A DNA stretch of 64,000 bases from Microbacterium aerolatum (GCF_007988825.1 NZ_BJUW01000005.1:1-64000), one strand, 5' to 3'; counted from the stretch's first letter, positions 53,110-61,443 are shown. Program-made: numbers and translations. The notes: generated by a model from the letters alone, not told the origin.

Positions 53110-54558
53110 ATGAGGGCGGTGCGTTCGGCCCTGTTCTGGGTGCTGGCGGCGGCGCTGCTCGTCGGCCACCTCGTGCTCGCGTGGAACAGCCTGGTCGTCT
53201 GGCGCTTCTGGGAGGACGAGGCGTTCAACCTCACCGTACCGCTGAACCTTCTCGCAGGACTCGGGTACACCAGCGATGGCACTCTGTCGGGCTCGACGCT
53301 CACGCCCTTCGACCCGCGCATCTCCACCGGACCGGCCGTCCTGCTGCCCGTCGCCGCCGTCGTCGCGACCGGCATCGACCCGGTCATCGGCGCACGCCTG
53401 ATCCCGCTGGCGTACTGGGCGCTGCTGCTGGCAGGGCTCTTCGTCCTCGGCCGCCGCATCGGCGGTCGCTGGGCGGCACTGGTCGCCGTCGCCGTGCCGC
53501 TCGCGTTCAGCACCGGAGTCGGCGTCTCCCCCATTCAGGGGCCGGCCGATCTGCTCGGCGAGATCCCCGCCGCCGCCCTGCTCGTCTGGGCCCTGGTCGT
53601 GCTGCCGCGACGTGCCTGGCTCGCGGGGCTGCTCGTCGGACTCGCCGTGCAGGCGAAGCTCATCGCGTTGCTCGCGCTACCGGCGTTCGCGGTGGCGCTG
53701 TGGTTGGTGGCTTCTGGCAGTGGGTGGGCGCGCATCGTGGACACCCTCAAGCGGTCGTGGGTGCCGTTGCTGTTCGTGGCGCTGCCGACGTTCCTCGTCG
53801 AGGTGTTCGCGCTGATCTCGCTCGGCTTCGACGGGTTCATCGAGCACCTGCGGGCTCTCTGGTGGTTCGTCCGCAGCGGCGGGCAGGGCAGCGCGCCGAC
53901 GACGATGGTGCAGAAGCTCACCACACTGTCGGAGTCATGGTCGCTGCCCGTGTGGGCCGCTGTCGCGCTCGCAGTCGTCTCAGTGGGGCTGATCGCCGGT
54001 GGACTGTGGGTCGCGCGCGGCTCTAACACTGCATCGCGTGTCGCGCTGTATGTCTGGCCGGCGGTCGTCGGAGCGCTGGCGTTCGTCGGCTGGTGGGCGA
54101 CCGCATCGCACCTGCCGCTGTGGGTGCGGCATCCCGCGCCCGGAGTGTTCGCATTCTTCCCGATCCTCGCCGCTGCGGCAGCATGGGGTGTCGGGGTGCT
54201 GTTCGAGCGGCACGGGATGCGCATTGTGGCCATCGTCGGGGCATCCGTTCTGGCACTCGGGATCGGGGCGGGGGCGACCATGCACGTCGTCGTCGCGACC
54301 ACCGGGGCACGCTGGGAGAGTCTCGCGATGCAGCGGGCTGCGGCCGAACCGCTCGCAGCGTGGGTCGCCGAGAACGACGTGGAATGGCTGGCCGCCGCGC
54401 CGTGGGGTGCGGCCGTCTCGCCGGTCGTCCTGTCCGGCGCACACGTCGGGCTTTGGGACGCGGAGTCGATGCGCGGCGTGCCGAGGCTGACCGGCGCCGA
54501 GTGCACGACCGACGTCCTCGCCGACAGCGGTCGCTACCGCATCTGCGCCGCGGAGTAG
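53110..54558 (+). CDS. GT-C type integral membrane glycosyltransferase
   Basis: Membrane protein of 482 aa with about ten to eleven helices. The first external loop contains WRFWEDEAFNL, an acidic motif typical of GT-C enzymes that use polyprenyl-phosphate sugars outside the membrane (ArnT/PMT-like). The C-terminus is a small soluble domain (WESLAMQRAAAEPLAAW, ECTTDVLADSGRYRICA). The ATG lies 1 bp after the GT2 stop; the longer frame upstream is a shadow of the GT2 gene. Acceptor unknown. Confidence 0.82.
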   Translation: MRAVRSALFWVLAAALLVGHLVLAWNSLVVWRFWEDEAFNLTVPLNLLAGLGYTSDGTLSGSTLTPFDPRISTGPAVLLPVAAVVATGIDPVIGARLIPLAYWALLLAGLFVLGRRIGGRWAALVAVAVPLAFSTGVGVSPIQGPADLLGEIPAAALLVWALVVLPRRAWLAGLLVGLAVQAKLIALLALPAFAVALWLVASGSGWARIVDTLKRSWVPLLFVALPTFLVEVFALISLGFDGFIEHLRALWWFVRSGGQGSAPTTMVQKLTTLSESWSLPVWAAVALAVVSVGLIAGGLWVARGSNTASRVALYVWPAVVGALAFVGWWATASHLPLWVRHPAPGVFAFFPILAAAAAWGVGVLFERHGMRIVAIVGASVLALGIGAGATMHVVVATTGARWESLAMQRAAAEPLAAWVAENDVEWLAAAPWGAAVSPVVLSGAHVGLWDAESMRGVPRLTGAECTTDVLADSGRYRICAAE

Positions 54559-54568
54559 CCACGGAGCG

Positions 54569-54590
54569 AACCCGCTGCGCATCGGGTTTT
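54569..54590 (+). terminator. Hairpin with short T-run after the GT-C gene
   Basis: AACCCG (54569-54574) pairs with CGGGTT (54583-54588) around an 8-nt loop and is followed by TT, 10 bp beyond the stop codon. Confidence 0.55.
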
Positions 54591-54723
54591 CACCCGTCAT
54601 GGAGCCGCCCGACGCGGGAGTTCTCCCCTTCGTGACGTCATCCGGAGAATTAACCGACGAATGTCTATGCATCGCGCGCCGGGTTGGGCTAATGTGACCA
54701 ACATCCGAACTGCTTGACAGTGA

Positions 54724-54881
54724 GCGTCGCCTGGGAACGACGCACACACCGTGATGTGGGATCACGTGTCATGCGACACCACAAGGGGTTGTGGTGACGG
54801 ATACCCGTGCGTGTGGGACGCACGGTCACTGGGGATGAAACTGGGGAAGCAATGTCGCACTGGGGTATGCGTGCATGCACG
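54724..54881 (+). promoter_or_regulatory. Hairpin-rich leader upstream of the WcaJ-like gene
   Basis: The 340-bp gap 54559-54898 holds no gene. It contains four consecutive hairpins: GCGTCG/CGACGC (54724-54743, loop CCTGGGAA), CGTGAT/ATCACG (54750-54766, loop GTGGG), CACCACAA/TTGTGGTG (54777-54796, loop GGGG) and CCGTGCGT/ACGCACGG (54805-54825, loop GTGGG). After these come three CTGGGG motifs (from 54829, 54841 and 54860) and a 12-bp palindrome (54870-54881). Loops are G-rich and carry GGGA or GGG next to A, as in CsrA targets. TAATGT at 54690-54695 could be the promoter. No named riboswitch was recognised. Confidence 0.55.
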
Positions 54882-54898
54882 GCTCGGGGTGTACGGAC

Positions 54899-56431
54899 AT
54901 GACGTCCGTAGAGAACGCTCTGAGCCTCACGCGTGATGAATCGGTCGCCGTCCCGGCGTCGCCCGTTCCGCGCGTCCGGGTCGAGACGACCACGGCACCA
55001 ATGCCGCGAGTCTCGGCGACGCTGGAGCACCGTCTGCACTGGGAACGGGCGCACCGCGTCCGCCTCGGCCTGACGGATGCAGCCGTTATCGCGATCGCCA
55101 CTGGCATCGCGGCCGGTATCCAGCTTCATCAAGGTGAACCGCCCGCAGATGTCGCGATGCGATGTGTGCTTCTGACGGCTGTGTGGTTCGCCACGCTGCT
55201 CGTCATGCGCACGAGCCTCACGGCACTGTTCGGCTCGAGCACCGCCGAGTACCGAGGCATCGCGCATGCCTCCGGCCTCGCCATCGGACTGATGGCGGTT
55301 GTTGCCGTTCTTCTCGGCTGGGACTCGATGCGGCTCACCGTGCTCATCACCCTCCCCACGGGCCTGCTCGGCCTTCTGATGAGTCGGTGGTCGTGGCGGC
55401 GCTGGCTGAGCAACCAGCGCCGCCATGGCCGTTTCACGTCGCGCACCCTCGTTGTGGGGAATCGCGATGAGGTCGAGTACGTCGTGCGCGCTCTGGAGCC
55501 GATCGGCACCGCCGGTTACCAGATCGTCGGCGCCACGCTGCTCGACGGAAATGCCCGCGAGCTCGACCTCGGTCGCACGACCGTGCCGGTACTCGGAAAC
55601 CTCAACTCGGTCGCACAGGTCGCCTGCGACCTCAAAGCCGACACGATCATCGTCGCCGGCCGCCCGGAGCGCGACACGGACTTCATCAAGCGCCTGGGCT
55701 GGCAGCTCGAGGGGACGGCCGCAGAGCTCGTGCTCACGGACCGCCTCGCCGACGTCGCCGGCCCTCGGCTGTCGTTCACTCCGGTCGACGGCCTGCCGAT
55801 GATCAAGATGCAGATCCCGACGTACGAGGGCGCCAAGCACATTCTCAAGCGCGCCCTCGACATCGTCGTGTCGGCTCTCGCGCTCATCCCGATCGTCCTG
55901 ATGACACCGCTGCTGTCACTGCTGATCAAGCTGGATTCTCCCGGTCCCGTGTTCTTCTTCCAAGAACGCGTGGGCCGGGATGGGAAGCCCTTCCAGATGG
56001 TGAAGTTCCGCTCCATGCATGCCGATGCCGAGGAGAAGCTCGCCGCGCTGAAAGCAGCCAACGAGGGCGCGGGGCTCCTGTTCAAGATGAAGGACGACCC
56101 CCGCATCACCCGCGTCGGGAAGATCCTGCGCAAGCTGTCGTTCGACGAACTGCCGCAGTTCTGGAACGTACTCTCCGGAGAGATGAGCGTCGTCGGGCCG
56201 CGGCCCCCGCTGCCCACCGAGGTCAGCGATTACGACGGCACCGTCTCGCGCCGGCTGTATATCAAGCCCGGCATCACCGGCCTCTGGCAGGTGTCGGGAC
56301 GCAGCGACCTGAGCTGGGACGAGAGCATCCGCCTCGACCTGCGCTACGTCGAGAACTGGTCGGTGATCACCGACCTGCAGATCATGTGGCGCACAGCCAA
56401 GGTCATGCTCGCTCCGAAGGGAGCCTACTGA
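54899..56431 (+). CDS. Undecaprenyl-phosphate sugar phosphotransferase, WcaJ-like
   Basis: Priming glycosyltransferase of 510 aa. Four to five helices (~60-170) are followed by a CoA-binding-like domain (RTLVVGNRDEVEYVVRALE) and a C-terminal phosphoglycosyltransferase domain with MVKFRSMHADAEEKL, LSFDELPQFWNVLSGEMSVV, GPRPPLPTEV and KPGITGLWQVSGRSDLSW. It starts a polysaccharide by linking a sugar-1-phosphate to undecaprenyl phosphate. ATG 54899 is preferred over one 24 bp upstream, but neither has a strong Shine-Dalgarno. It is the second priming enzyme in the window. Confidence 0.93.
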   Translation: MTSVENALSLTRDESVAVPASPVPRVRVETTTAPMPRVSATLEHRLHWERAHRVRLGLTDAAVIAIATGIAAGIQLHQGEPPADVAMRCVLLTAVWFATLLVMRTSLTALFGSSTAEYRGIAHASGLAIGLMAVVAVLLGWDSMRLTVLITLPTGLLGLLMSRWSWRRWLSNQRRHGRFTSRTLVVGNRDEVEYVVRALEPIGTAGYQIVGATLLDGNARELDLGRTTVPVLGNLNSVAQVACDLKADTIIVAGRPERDTDFIKRLGWQLEGTAAELVLTDRLADVAGPRLSFTPVDGLPMIKMQIPTYEGAKHILKRALDIVVSALALIPIVLMTPLLSLLIKLDSPGPVFFFQERVGRDGKPFQMVKFRSMHADAEEKLAALKAANEGAGLLFKMKDDPRITRVGKILRKLSFDELPQFWNVLSGEMSVVGPRPPLPTEVSDYDGTVSRRLYIKPGITGLWQVSGRSDLSWDESIRLDLRYVENWSVITDLQIMWRTAKVMLAPKGAY

Positions 56432-56504
56432 CGACGGGCGCGTGACCCGATGCGACCTTGATCGCACGGGACGAGCGCCCAGCACCCGAGGGGAGACGGG
56501 GAAG

Positions 56505-57131
56505 GTGGCACACACAGCAGGAGGCACGGCGCTGACGCCGGCGATGAAGATCGCGATCGCGGTGATCGGCGTGCTCGTCGTCGCCGGGATCGTCGTCATC
56601 GCGATGCTGAACACGGCGGGTCGGGATGGCGCGGAAGCGCCGCCTTCCAGCGCGCCGACAACGGCAGTGGCCCCGCCGACGACGCCGGGGCCACTGCCAG
56701 GGGCGACGCCGACGACGGGGTCCGAGGTGCCGCCGCCGACAGCGGCCCCCGGCACCGGGCTGCCGCCGCTCGCGGCAGCCGAGCCGCTGGTCGCCGCGCC
56801 GCTGCCGAAATCCGGCTCGCGCGACGGGGGTCTCGTGGCGGGTTTCCCGACCTCCGTCGCCGAGCCCATGGAGGATTCCGACGTCGTGTCGACCTCGATC
56901 GCCACCGAGAACACCGCGATGCAGGTCAGCCTGGTCTCGTCCACCACGACCGCGCTGGACGAGATCCGCGCGCACTACCGCGCACTGTGGACCTCGCTCG
57001 GGCTCCGGGAGCAGCCCGGCGACGACAGCACGATGGCGTTCACCGGTGAGTTCGAGTCCCTGACGCTGAACGTGCGGACGACGGGGACGGGCAACATGTA
57101 CACGATCTTCGGTGTCCTGCGGACGGAGTGA
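56505..57131 (+). CDS. Hypothetical membrane-anchored Pro-rich protein
   Basis: A 208-aa protein without a recognised family. One helix near the N-terminus (MKIAIAVIGVLVVAGIVVIA), a Pro/Ala/Thr-rich stretch (~45-100), and a small folded C-terminal part (GLVAGFPTSVAEPMEDSDVV, LDEIRAHYRALWTSLGLRE, FESLTLNVRTTG). GTG 56505 has GGGGAAG close upstream; ATG 56544 is the alternative. Its stop overlaps the MFS gene start (GTGA). First gene of a coupled five-gene operon after the WcaJ-like gene. Confidence 0.75.
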   Translation: MAHTAGGTALTPAMKIAIAVIGVLVVAGIVVIAMLNTAGRDGAEAPPSSAPTTAVAPPTTPGPLPGATPTTGSEVPPPTAAPGTGLPPLAAAEPLVAAPLPKSGSRDGGLVAGFPTSVAEPMEDSDVVSTSIATENTAMQVSLVSSTTTALDEIRAHYRALWTSLGLREQPGDDSTMAFTGEFESLTLNVRTTGTGNMYTIFGVLRTE

Positions 57132-58516
57132 GCATGTACATCTCGTTCTCGAACACTCCCAAGCCCGCCGACTCGAAGGGAGCCGCGCGCGGGAAGCGGC
57201 CCGGCCGCCGCACCGTGTCGTCGACCGTGGTGACACTCGGCATCGTGTCCATGCTCACCGACATCTCGTCCGAGTCGGTCACCGCGATCCTGCCGCTGTA
57301 CGTCACCGGGTTCCTCGGCCTGTCGACCATCGCGTTCGGGTTCCTCGACGGCTTCTACCAGGGCATCAGCGCGCTCGTGCGGATCGCCGGCGGGTACACC
57401 TCGGATCGCCTCGACCAGCCCAAGTGGGTCGCCTTCACCGGGTACGCGCTTGCCGCCGTCGCCCGCGTCGGGCTCCTGTTCGCTTCCGGCTTCGGTGCAC
57501 TGACGGCGGTGATCTCTGCGGACCGCATCGGCAAGGGAATCCGCACGGCGCCGCGGGATGCCGTGATCACGGCGTCGTCCAGACCAGACAGTCTCGGCGC
57601 CGCGTTCGGGATGCATCGGATGCTCGACAACATCGGCGCGGCCATCGGACCGCTGCTCGCATTCTTCATCCTGCTGCTCATCCCGGATGGCTACGGCACC
57701 ATCTTCGTCGCCTCGCTCGGCTTCGCCGTGGTCGGGGTGACGCTGCTCGGGCTGTTCGTGCCGAATGTGCGGTCGCGGGCGAAGGCGTGTGCGGGCAAAG
57801 AAAGGCTTCGACTCCCTTCGGTCGCTCAACCCGTTTCGTCTGCGGAGGCTTCGCCTCCTCCGCTCAACGACCCGCAAGCGTCGAAGCCGCGTCAGCCGAA
57901 GTTCGACTGGTCGGTGATCACGGCGGGCCCGATGCGCCGCGTACTCGCCGCCGCCGGCATCCTGGGCCTGCTCACCATCGGCGACGGCTTCATCTACCTC
58001 GTGCTGCAGACGCGGGGCGGGTTCGCCGCGCAGTGGTTCCCGCTGATGTACGTCGGCACGAACATCGCCTTCCTCGCCCTCGCCATCCCGCTCGGGCGCC
58101 TGGCCGACCGGGTCGGACGCGCCCGCGTCTTCGTCGTCGGCCACGCAGGGCTCCTGGGCGCGTACCTGGTCGCCGTCATGCCGATGGCCGACGTCGCCGC
58201 CACCATCCTGTGCCTCGTGCTGCTGGGCGCGTTCTACGCCGCGACCGACGGAGTGCTCGCGGCTCTGGCCGCGCAGCTGACGACGCCCGAGACCCGCGGC
58301 ACAGGGATAGCCGCCGCGCAGACCGTCGTCGCGCTCTCCCGTTTCGCGTCGGCATCCGGGTTCGGCATCCTGTGGTTCCTGGTGGGTCGTGAGATCGCGA
58401 TGATCGTCGTGGCGGCGATGCTGCTCGTCGCCATCCCTCTCATCGCCTGGCTGCTGCGGGCGCACCTCGCCGCGCCGACGGTCGCGGACCCCCAGGAGAC
58501 GGAGCAGACTCCGTGA
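57128..58516 (+). CDS. MFS transporter with a repeat-derived insertion in the central loop
   Basis: Major facilitator protein of 462 aa with twelve predicted helices. MLTDISSESVTAILPLYVTG and DRIGKGIRTAPRDAVI (the loop 4-5 region) are typical of drug/metabolite exporters. Between helices 6 and 7 lies LRLPSVAQPVSSAEASPPP and neighbouring residues, encoded by an 85-bp copy of the family A intergenic repeat (57804-57888) kept in frame. GTG overlaps the preceding stop; ATG 57134 is the alternative. Likely exports or flips a component of the glycan pathway, inferred only from context. Confidence 0.87.
   Translation: MSMYISFSNTPKPADSKGAARGKRPGRRTVSSTVVTLGIVSMLTDISSESVTAILPLYVTGFLGLSTIAFGFLDGFYQGISALVRIAGGYTSDRLDQPKWVAFTGYALAAVARVGLLFASGFGALTAVISADRIGKGIRTAPRDAVITASSRPDSLGAAFGMHRMLDNIGAAIGPLLAFFILLLIPDGYGTIFVASLGFAVVGVTLLGLFVPNVRSRAKACAGKERLRLPSVAQPVSSAEASPPPLNDPQASKPRQPKFDWSVITAGPMRRVLAAAGILGLLTIGDGFIYLVLQTRGGFAAQWFPLMYVGTNIAFLALAIPLGRLADRVGRARVFVVGHAGLLGAYLVAVMPMADVAATILCLVLLGAFYAATDGVLAALAAQLTTPETRGTGIAAAQTVVALSRFASASGFGILWFLVGREIAMIVVAAMLLVAIPLIAWLLRAHLAAPTVADPQETEQTP
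57804..57888 (+). repeat. Structured repeat, family A, copy 5, inside the MFS coding sequence
   Basis: The copy begins GGCTTCGACTCCCTTCGGTC, has CAACCCGTTTCGTC and the hairpin GGAGGC (57845-57850), loop TTC, GCCTCC (57854-57859), then TCCGCTCAACGACCCGC. It is bounded by GGCTTCGAC (57804-57812) and its inverse GTCGAAGCC (57880-57888). No stop arises in the MFS frame. Confidence 0.82.
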
Positions 58517-59544
58517 CTCCCAGGACGAAGTGGCTGGTGATCGTCGCCGTATCGGCGATCGCCCTCGGCGGCACGGTCGGCATCGGCGTCTCGGCATGGG
58601 CGCAGTATCAGCAGCGGCAGAACGCGCCGTCCTCGGCCGAGACGGCCGCTCCCGCCGACGCGCCGGAGGGCGACCGCATCCTGTTCCGCAACACGGCATC
58701 CGGAGAAGGATACGGCCACGTCGCCAGCGTGCCGCTCGACCAGCCGGACGCAGCACGCGCGGTCCTCGACCTAGCCTGCGACCGGGTCGCCGCGACGGAC
58801 ACCGCCATCTCGTGCCTGAAGACCGAGCGCGGCATCACTCCGAGCTACAACGCGCGCCTGTACGACGCTGCGGGCACGACCGCGCAGATCGAGTGGCCAC
58901 TCCCGGGCATCCCCAGCCGCACCCGCTTCTCGCCGGACGGCACGCTCGTCGCGACCACGTCGTTCGTCACCGGGCACGCGTACGCGTCGATCGGGTTCTC
59001 CACCGAGACCAGCATCCATCGCACCGACGACGGCGCGAGCTTCGGCAGCCTGGAGGACTGGTCGCTGATCATCGACGGCGAGCCCAGCGCACCCGTCGAC
59101 CGCAACTACTGGGGCGTCACCTTCATCGACGACACGTCGTTCTACGCGACCGTCGGCATGACGACGATCGGGCAGACCTACCTGGTCAAGGGCGACATCC
59201 AGGCGCGCACGATGACCTCGGTCCTCGAGTCCGTCGAGTGCCCGTCGCTCTCGCCGGACGGCACGCGGATCGCCTTCAAGAGGGTGACCGCCGGTTCCGG
59301 CCCGACCGTGCACTGGACGCCGGCGATCTACGACATCGCAGACGGCTCCGTGACGGTGCTGGATGCCGAGACGCGCAACATCGACGACCAGATCGCGTGG
59401 CTCGACGACGACACGCTGCTGTACGGGATGCCGAACGACACCCCCGGCGACTCGGATGTGTGGGCGCTGCCCGCCGACGGCGGCAGCGCGCCCGGCATCC
59501 TGATCGCACACGCCTGGTCACCCACGGTCGTCCACGAGGAATGA
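58513..59544 (+). CDS. Membrane-anchored beta-propeller (TolB-like) protein
   Basis: A 343-aa protein with an N-terminal signal-anchor helix (LVIVAVSAIALGGTVGIGVS) and a propeller-like body. Two clear blade motifs are TRFSPDGTLVATTS and PSLSPDGTRIAFKR; others are degenerate. Role unknown; an extracytoplasmic scaffold is the most one can say. GTG overlaps the MFS stop (GTGA) and the next gene starts 7 bp after its stop. Confidence 0.78.
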   Translation: MTPRTKWLVIVAVSAIALGGTVGIGVSAWAQYQQRQNAPSSAETAAPADAPEGDRILFRNTASGEGYGHVASVPLDQPDAARAVLDLACDRVAATDTAISCLKTERGITPSYNARLYDAAGTTAQIEWPLPGIPSRTRFSPDGTLVATTSFVTGHAYASIGFSTETSIHRTDDGASFGSLEDWSLIIDGEPSAPVDRNYWGVTFIDDTSFYATVGMTTIGQTYLVKGDIQARTMTSVLESVECPSLSPDGTRIAFKRVTAGSGPTVHWTPAIYDIADGSVTVLDAETRNIDDQIAWLDDDTLLYGMPNDTPGDSDVWALPADGGSAPGILIAHAWSPTVVHEE

Positions 59545-59551
59545 GGAGCAC

Positions 59552-60409
59552 ATGGTCAGCGTGATCATCGCAGCACACGACGAGGAGGCCGTCATCGAAC
59601 GGTGCCTCGGCGCCCTGCATCGAGGCGGGACGCCGGTGCAGATCATCGTGAGCGCGAACGGCTGCACGGATGCCACCGCCGAGCTCGCCCGATCTCTGAA
59701 CGCGGTCGTCGTAGAGCGCGCCGAGGCCGGCAAAGCGGGCGCGCTGAACGCCGCGGAGAAGGTTGCGACGAGCTTCCCGCGGGTGTATCTGGATGCCGAC
59801 ATCCTCGTCCCGCGCGGCGGCATCGCAACCCTCGCCGGCGCGCTCGACGACGCCTCGGGCGTCCTCGCCACGATGCCTCGGCGCCGCGTGAACACCGCCG
59901 GTCGCCCGTGGGCGGTGCGCGCGTACTTCCGGATCAATCAGCAGCTGCCGGTGTTCCGCAGCGGGCTGTTCGGGCGCGGACTGATCGTCCTCTCGGAGGC
60001 GGGTCGGCGCCGCTTCGACGAGTTCCCCGACATGATCGCCGACGACCTGTTCCTCGACGGGCAGTTCGCAGCGGACGAGAAGCTCGAGGTCTCGGCCGTC
60101 GAAGCGGTCGTCGAAGCCCCTTGGACGACGGTCGACCTGCTCAACCGACTCGTGCGAGTGCGGCGCGGGAATGCTCAGATGCGGCGCGCCGCCGCCGAGC
60201 ACGGTGCCCGCGGCGTGCGTCCGCCGGATCGCTGGTCGTGGCTGCGCGACGTGCTGCTCGCCGACCTGCGTCTCGCGCCGGCTGCCGCGGCGTACGTCGT
60301 GATCACGGTGATCGCGGGCGTCCGCGCCCGGCGCACCCCGCATGGAGGCTGGGGACGGGATGCCAGCACCAGAGTCCTCGCGCAACCGGGAGTGAGCGTG
60401 CACCCATGA
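59552..60409 (+). CDS. Glycosyltransferase family 2
   Basis: GT2 enzyme of 285 aa: VSVIIAAHDEEAVIERCLGA, IVSANGCTDATAELA, GKAGALNAAE and RVYLDADILVPRGG (DXD). A C-terminal hydrophobic helix (AAAAYVVITVIAGVRA) suggests membrane attachment. Shine-Dalgarno GAGGAG-like sequence overlaps the end of the preceding gene. Its stop overlaps the deacetylase ATG (ATGA). Confidence 0.87.
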   Translation: MVSVIIAAHDEEAVIERCLGALHRGGTPVQIIVSANGCTDATAELARSLNAVVVERAEAGKAGALNAAEKVATSFPRVYLDADILVPRGGIATLAGALDDASGVLATMPRRRVNTAGRPWAVRAYFRINQQLPVFRSGLFGRGLIVLSEAGRRRFDEFPDMIADDLFLDGQFAADEKLEVSAVEAVVEAPWTTVDLLNRLVRVRRGNAQMRRAAAEHGARGVRPPDRWSWLRDVLLADLRLAPAAAAYVVITVIAGVRARRTPHGGWGRDASTRVLAQPGVSVHP

Positions 60410-61059
60410 CGATCCATCTGTGCTTCCACGGCATCGGGACCATCCGCACCGAGCGAGAGCCCGGCGAGGCGCGCTACTGGGTGGCCGAGGACGAGTTCCT
60501 CCGCATCCTCGACCTGGTGCAGGGACGAGACGGCATCGAGCTGAGCTTCGACGACGGCAACCGCTCGGATGCCGAGATCGCCCTGCCCGCCCTGATCGAA
60601 CGCGAACTGGACGCGACGTTCTTCGCCCTCGCCGGACGCCTGCACGACCCGCTCAGCCTCGACCGTGACACCCTCCGCCTGCTGCGCGCTTGGGGCATGC
60701 GCATCGGCTCGCACGGCTGGGATCACGTGCCATGGCGGGGGCTCGACGAGGAGGGCGCACGCCGCGAGTTCGTCGACGCGCGCACCGCCCTGGAGGAGGC
60801 ATCCGGCGGCCGCATCAAGCACGCCGCACTCCCCCTCGGCCGGTATGACCGTGCGACGCTCAGGCGACTGAAGGAGGCCGGCTACTGGGCCGTGTTCACC
60901 AGCGACCGATTCCCCGCCAACAACGGCGCCTGGCTGCGCCCGCGCTACAGCGTCACCGCCACCGACACCGCCGAGTCAGTGCTGCGGATCCTCGACGGCG
61001 GGCCTCGGATCGATGACGCCGTGCGGCTCGGGAAGAGCCTCGTCAAGCGGATGCGGTGA
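60406..61059 (+). CDS. Polysaccharide deacetylase family protein (NodB-like)
   Basis: A 217-aa NodB-homology protein. The catalytic Asp and metal Asp are in IELSFDDGNRSD, and the metal His pair in IGSHGWDHVPW; LPLGRYDRATLRRLKEAGY is the later motif. There is no signal peptide, so it acts in the cytoplasm, unlike most wall deacetylases. ATG 60406 overlaps the GT2 stop. The 3' end overlaps the convergent VanZ-like gene by 84 bp. Enzymes of this kind remove N- or O-acetyl groups from sugars; substrate unknown. Confidence 0.87.
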   Translation: MTIHLCFHGIGTIRTEREPGEARYWVAEDEFLRILDLVQGRDGIELSFDDGNRSDAEIALPALIERELDATFFALAGRLHDPLSLDRDTLRLLRAWGMRIGSHGWDHVPWRGLDEEGARREFVDARTALEEASGGRIKHAALPLGRYDRATLRRLKEAGYWAVFTSDRFPANNGAWLRPRYSVTATDTAESVLRILDGGPRIDDAVRLGKSLVKRMR

Positions 61060-61443
61060 CCTGCGCCGCACCACGAGTGCCGCCAGCGCGGCGCCGATCG
61101 CCGCGCCGAGCGCGTTGGCGAAGATGTCGCGCAGGCTCGGTTCTCGCGAGGGGATCACGAACTGCCCGAGTTCGGCCAGCACCGAGAGGGCGAGCGCGAG
61201 CAAGGCGCCGACCCAAGGACGCCCGAACAGCAGCGTCAGCAGGAAGCCGAGCGGCGCGAACATCAGGATGTTGGCGATGAACTCGATCCAGCCCGTGCCG
61301 AAGCCGGTGAGGCCGAGGCTGCCGGCGAGCCATTCGCCGATCGCGTTCACGATGCCGGAGTACGACACCGGCAGCACGAGAACGGCCACCACCGCGAGCG
61401 CGTAGACGGCGAATCCCGCGATGACCCATCCCCGTGAACGCAT
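60976..61443 (-). CDS. VanZ-like membrane protein, second copy
   Basis: Membrane protein of 155 aa with about four helices. IEFIANILMFAPLGFLLTLL and AELGQFVIPSREPSLRDIFA followed by NALGAAIGA match the VanZ core. ATG 61443 follows GGGGA at 4 nt; the frame reaches 13 codons further. It ends 84 bp inside the convergent deacetylase gene, in the Arg/Pro-rich tail RRRSPHPLDEALPEP, which may simply be read-through beyond the functional protein. Confidence 0.83.
   Translation of the reverse strand: MRSRGWVIAGFAVYALAVVAVLVLPVSYSGIVNAIGEWLAGSLGLTGFGTGWIEFIANILMFAPLGFLLTLLFGRPWVGALLALALSVLAELGQFVIPSREPSLRDIFANALGAAIGAALAALVVRRRSPHPLDEALPEPHGVIDPRPAVEDPQH

Noticed and set aside
54690..54898. Leader considered as a c-di-GMP, c-di-AMP or other named riboswitch
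   Set aside because: I could not match conserved cores of these classes; kept only as an unassigned hairpin-rich leader.
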